Shown here: positions 60,991 through 64,000 of the stretch, piece by piece
Numbering within the stretch: position 1 is the first letter of the stretch
Layout: every line of letters begins with the position of its first letter
Made by a program: the position numbers and the translations under genes
Assembly: GCA_016870715.1 (NCBI GenBank)
Contig: VGAL01000004.1
Span: 1-64,000, forward strand
Source: Actinomycetota bacterium
Lineage (GTDB): Bacteria; Actinomycetota; Actinomycetes; Nanopelagicales; Nanopelagicaceae
Length of the DNA stretch: 64,000 nt
Direction: 5' to 3'
The notes under the pieces: generated by a model
Seen by the model: only the letters and a program-made list of their open reading frames with translations
Database searches by the model: none
Told to the model about the DNA's origin: nothing

Positions 60991-63084
60991 GTGAGCGTTA
61001 CCACTCCAGAAGAAGTAGTAACAAAAGCAGTAGTCCGCGAAGTAGATCTACACGCATTTGGTTTCGCAGGAAAACTTGCGCTCATCACTTTGGATAATGG
61101 ATTGGATTACAACCGACCAAACACGATCGGTCCTCAAGGTTTAACCGAGCTCAATAACGCAATTGATAGCGCGCTCGCCTCTGGCGCAGATGCGATTGGC
61201 GTAACCGGAAAGCCATTTATCTTCGCAGCAGGCGCTGATCTCAGTGGAGTTGCTAGCGTCACAGATGGTGCGCAAGCGCGAGCCTTTGGGAAATTAGGAC
61301 ACGATGTCTTCCGTCGCTTAGGCGAGTCTGGCAAACCTACTTTCGCATTTATCAATGGGCTAGCCCTCGGTGGCGGACTAGAAATTGGTCTGCACTGTAA
61401 TTACCGAACGCTTGCCAGCACCGCTTTTGTCGCCCTCCCAGAAGTATTCCTTGGATTGGTTCCAGGATGGGGCGGAGCAACGTTATTGCCGCAATTGATT
61501 GGCCCCGAAAAGGCAGCCAAGGTCATCATGGTCAATGCGCTCAACAACAACACGATGCTCAAGGCGCCTGAAGCGCTTGAACTTGGAATTGTCGATGCCG
61601 TCTATCTTCCCGCTGATTTTCTCGAGAAATCCCTAGCCTTTGCCGCAGAGGTACTCTCTGGAAAGAAGAAAATCGAACGGGCCAATTACTTAACAGATGA
61701 TGGAGCCTGGCAATCAGCAGCTGAAATTGGCGGTGCGGCAAAAGCGAGAAAGTATGGTGCAGCTCCAGTTGATGCACCACGATTGGCCCTCGCGTTGATG
61801 GCGCAATCGCGAACGGCAACACGTGATTCAGGTTTTGCCGCTGAAGATGATGCGCTCAATGAGTTAGTAATGGACGATCCCTTCCGAGCATCGATATACG
61901 CCTTCAATTTGATCCAGAAGAGTAAGAAGAAAGTGGAAGGTGCACCAAAGCCAGCCCTCGCCAGAAAGGTCACTCGCGTGGGTGTTGTTGGTGCAGGCTT
62001 GATGGCCTCTCAGTTGGCGCTATTGATTCTGCGCAACCTCAAAGTTCCAGTTCATATCACCGATCTTGATCAAGCTCGTGTCGATAAGGGCTTAGCCTGG
62101 ATCCATAATGAACTCGATACCTTGGTCTCCAAGAAACGAATGCGAGCTGAAGAGGCAGGCTGGCTAAAAAATATTCTCACCGGTAGCACTAGTAACAAGG
62201 ATTTTGCTCCATGTGATTTCATCATTGAAGCAGTCTTCGAAGAGATGGAGATCAAACGTAAGCTCTTCAGCGAACTTGAGACGATCATCTCCCCTGAGTG
62301 CATCCTGGCCACAAATACCTCGTCATTATCGGTATCGAAGATGTCAGATCACTTGAAGAATCCCGAGCGAGTCATCGGATTCCACTTCTTTAATCCTGTC
62401 GCTGTGATGCCACTTCTCGAAATTGCACGGACGCCACATACCGACGATGCAACTACTGCCACTGCGGTCGTTATCGGCAAGGAACTTAAGAAGACTATGG
62501 TCATCGTAAAAGATGCACCTGCCTTTGTCGTCAATCGCCTTCTCATGCGCTTTATGGGAGAGATCACGGACGCACTAGATGAAGGCACCTCGCCTGAAGT
62601 TGCCGACAGTGCGATGACGCCTCTGGGATTGCCGATGAGTTCCTTTGAACTTCTCGGGCTAGTTGGCCCCGGGGTGGCGCTCCACGTTGCGCAAACTCTC
62701 AATGCAACGCTGGGAGATCGTTACCGAGTCAGCCCAACTATCGAACGCCTTGTAAAAAATGGGGTCCGAACCTTCTACAACAAAGATGAGAAGGGCAACC
62801 TCGTCATTAACCCTGACGCCGCTGCATGTATCGAGAAGGGCAGTAAGCCCTCGAGCGCCGATGAGGTCCGCACTCGTGCGCTTACCGCTCTTGCTCAAGA
62901 GGCGCGAATGATGCTCGATGAAGGTGTGGTTGCAACTCCGGCCGAAATCGATCTCTGCATGTTGCTGGGGACAGGATGGCCGTTACACCTCGGCGGAATC
63001 TTGCCTTACCTCGACCGAACTGGAATTAGCGAGAGCGCGACTGGTCAGCGTTTTCATCCGAAGGGCGTTGCATCCCTTCCATAA
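60991..63084 (+). CDS. fadB: 3-hydroxyacyl-CoA dehydrogenase / enoyl-CoA hydratase (beta-oxidation alpha subunit)
   Basis: A 697-residue bifunctional enzyme. The N-terminal crotonase domain (about 20-260) has PFIFAAGADLSGVAS, GLALGGGLEIGLHCN and PEVFLGLVPGWGGATLLP with the catalytic Glu residues. The dehydrogenase part follows with VGVVGAGLMASQLALLIL, CIL-ATNTSSLSVSKM and GFHFFNPVAVMPLLEI. GTG 60991 is the start, 2 bp after fadA; upstream in-frame sequence overlaps fadA. The last 59 bases overlap the end of the convergent dxs gene. Confidence 0.95.
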   Translation: MSVTTPEEVVTKAVVREVDLHAFGFAGKLALITLDNGLDYNRPNTIGPQGLTELNNAIDSALASGADAIGVTGKPFIFAAGADLSGVASVTDGAQARAFGKLGHDVFRRLGESGKPTFAFINGLALGGGLEIGLHCNYRTLASTAFVALPEVFLGLVPGWGGATLLPQLIGPEKAAKVIMVNALNNNTMLKAPEALELGIVDAVYLPADFLEKSLAFAAEVLSGKKKIERANYLTDDGAWQSAAEIGGAAKARKYGAAPVDAPRLALALMAQSRTATRDSGFAAEDDALNELVMDDPFRASIYAFNLIQKSKKKVEGAPKPALARKVTRVGVVGAGLMASQLALLILRNLKVPVHITDLDQARVDKGLAWIHNELDTLVSKKRMRAEEAGWLKNILTGSTSNKDFAPCDFIIEAVFEEMEIKRKLFSELETIISPECILATNTSSLSVSKMSDHLKNPERVIGFHFFNPVAVMPLLEIARTPHTDDATTATAVVIGKELKKTMVIVKDAPAFVVNRLLMRFMGEITDALDEGTSPEVADSAMTPLGLPMSSFELLGLVGPGVALHVAQTLNATLGDRYRVSPTIERLVKNGVRTFYNKDEKGNLVINPDAAACIEKGSKPSSADEVRTRALTALAQEARMMLDEGVVATPAEIDLCMLLGTGWPLHLGGILPYLDRTGISESATGQRFHPKGVASLP

Positions 63085-64000
63085 GGGGTAACTCACCGGT
63101 TGAACGGAGCTCGACTAGGCTCCGCGCAATTTGCTGCCCGGTAATTCCAAGATCGTGAAGAATTTCGGCGCGCTTTGAATGTTCAATGAAGGTGAGTGGA
63201 ATTCCAATCGAATGAACCGGAATATCTACTGCAGCATCGCGCAAGCTCTCACTCATAGCGCTCCCAATTCCGCCATGACGGATGCCATCCTCAATCACCA
63301 CAACGTGGGAGTAGCGCTGGGCCATAGTGATGAGCGCTGGTGATAGCGGTTTAACCCATCGTGGATCGATGACGCTTACGCCCACCCCTTCGCGATATGC
63401 CTGTGCGGCCGCTTCGACTGCAATGGCTGCCATCGCACCAATGCTCACTACCAAAATATCTGCGCTCTCACCACGGTAGAGCACATCGAGCCCATCGCGC
63501 CGCTCAAATGCCGGGATATCTGCTCCGACGCTACCTTTGGGGAAACGGATAGCTGATGGTTGATCGGTAATAGCGAGTGATTCACGGAGCAACTCTTGTA
63601 AACGTGCACCATCGCGAGGTGCTCCCACTTTCAGATTGGGAACTATGCCAGTGAGCGCAAGATCCCACATGCCATGATGCGAAGGGCCATCATCACCGGT
63701 AATTCCCGATCGATCGAGTACGAAGGTAACCGGCGCTTTATGGAGCGAGACATCAAGAAGTAATTGGTCGAAGGCGCGATTAAGGAAGGTCGAGTAGAGC
63801 GCGACAACAGGGCGCAATCCGCCGTATGCCATACCTGCGGCGCTGGCAACTGCATGTTGTTCTGCAATTCCAACATCAAATGTCCGCTCGGGAAAGTGCT
63901 CTGCAAACTTATCTAGGCCGGTTGGACCAAGCATCGCCGCTGTAATGGCAACTACATCGCTCCGCTCTTTGCCAATTGCGACCAACTCGCCAGCGAAGAT
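63026..64000 (-). CDS. dxs: 1-deoxy-D-xylulose-5-phosphate synthase (N-terminal part outside the window)
   Basis: The last 305 or so residues of DXS are present, and the frame stays open to the window edge at 64000, so the gene is truncated here only by the window. Visible are the transketolase-like GIAEQHAVASAAGMAYGGL, STFLNRAFDQLLLDV, HHGMWDLALTGIVPN and the C-terminal domain with VIEDGIRHGGIGSAMSE. It makes the first committed intermediate of the MEP pathway from pyruvate and glyceraldehyde-3-phosphate. The N-terminal TPP-binding part is not seen. It overlaps fadB by 59 bp. Confidence 0.96.
   Translation of the reverse strand: MFAGELVAIGKERSDVVAITAAMLGPTGLDKFAEHFPERTFDVGIAEQHAVASAAGMAYGGLRPVVALYSTFLNRAFDQLLLDVSLHKAPVTFVLDRSGITGDDGPSHHGMWDLALTGIVPNLKVGAPRDGARLQELLRESLAITDQPSAIRFPKGSVGADIPAFERRDGLDVLYRGESADILVVSIGAMAAIAVEAAAQAYREGVGVSVIDPRWVKPLSPALITMAQRYSHVVVIEDGIRHGGIGSAMSESLRDAAVDIPVHSIGIPLTFIEHSKRAEILHDLGITGQQIARSLVELRSTGELPLMEGMQRPSDENADQSRSR

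Noticed and set aside
1-64000. tRNA, rRNA, CRISPR arrays, insertion sequences, phage or toxin-antitoxin genes
   Set aside because: No cloverleaf-like sequence, repeat-spacer array, transposase or integrase was seen. Intergenic regions are too short to hold most of these.

Overview
The window is a gene-dense stretch of an actinobacterial (Actinomycetota) chromosome of moderate GC, about half by eye. It carries 64 protein genes, no rRNA or tRNA that I can see, no CRISPR array and no insertion sequence. Several things point to Actinomycetota: the lineage-specific cytochrome bcc/aa3 set with CtaF, families typical of the phylum (DUF3043, DUF4191, DUF3000), and gene order that, from memory, follows blocks known from Mycobacterium and Streptomyces (ctaC-adoK-erpA; gcvT-pepA-sucB-lipB-lipA-DUF4191-RDD-glnA; plsC-SRPBCC-fadD15-pimB'-NlpC; DUF3000-rnd-dxs). 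The tight packing, many 4-nt overlaps, overlapping convergent gene ends and many leaderless genes suggest a streamlined, perhaps aquatic, actinobacterium. That last point is inference.

Layout: 1-5.8 kb, respiratory chain (qcrA partial, qcrB; ctaC-ctaD-ctaF on the other strand). 5.9-11.5 kb, sulfur transfer (a cysteine desulfurase-like protein and TusA), a PfkB kinase (adoK-like), erpA, nadA, DUF3043 and an aldo/keto reductase. 11.5-15.8 kb, a cobalamin riboswitch leading a lipoprotein gene and an ECF vitamin transporter. 15.7-31.9 kb, the gcvT/pepA/lpd/sucB/lipB/lipA/glnA housekeeping block, interrupted by an MMPL-Gfo/Idh-FAD oxidoreductase operon. 31.9-38.0 kb, a hexuronate catabolism island: a three-gene altronate-dehydratase-like (UxaA family) set facing an operon of an esterase, uronate isomerase and a polyol/uronate dehydrogenase. 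38.1-40.6 kb, a CbiMNQO-type Co/Ni transporter whose CbiQ gene has no ordinary start codon. 40.6-46.1 kb, an SDR enzyme, an enoyl-CoA hydratase, inositol-phosphate synthase with a PadR regulator, a nucleobase permease and a LysE exporter. 46.1-53.4 kb, an envelope/lipid block (acyltransferase, ROK kinase, SRPBCC, acyl-CoA ligase, PimB'-like mannosyltransferase, NlpC/P60 hydrolase) with an inserted sensorless two-component pair. 53.6-64 kb, a RibD-C-like protein, DUF3000, RNase D, an iron ABC transporter behind a perfect 12-bp inverted repeat, the fadA/fadB beta-oxidation genes and the C-terminal part of dxs.

The clearest regulatory signal is a repeated arrangement: a TANNNT -10 box followed by 6 or 7 nt and then the start codon, at about 20 genes, which implies leaderless transcripts. 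The other signals are a GlnR-like box before glnA, a cobalamin riboswitch with a hairpin that covers the Shine-Dalgarno sequence, and the operator before the iron transporter. The most unusual protein-level observation is the UxaA-family set: two paralogous chains have kept complementary halves of the conserved motifs.
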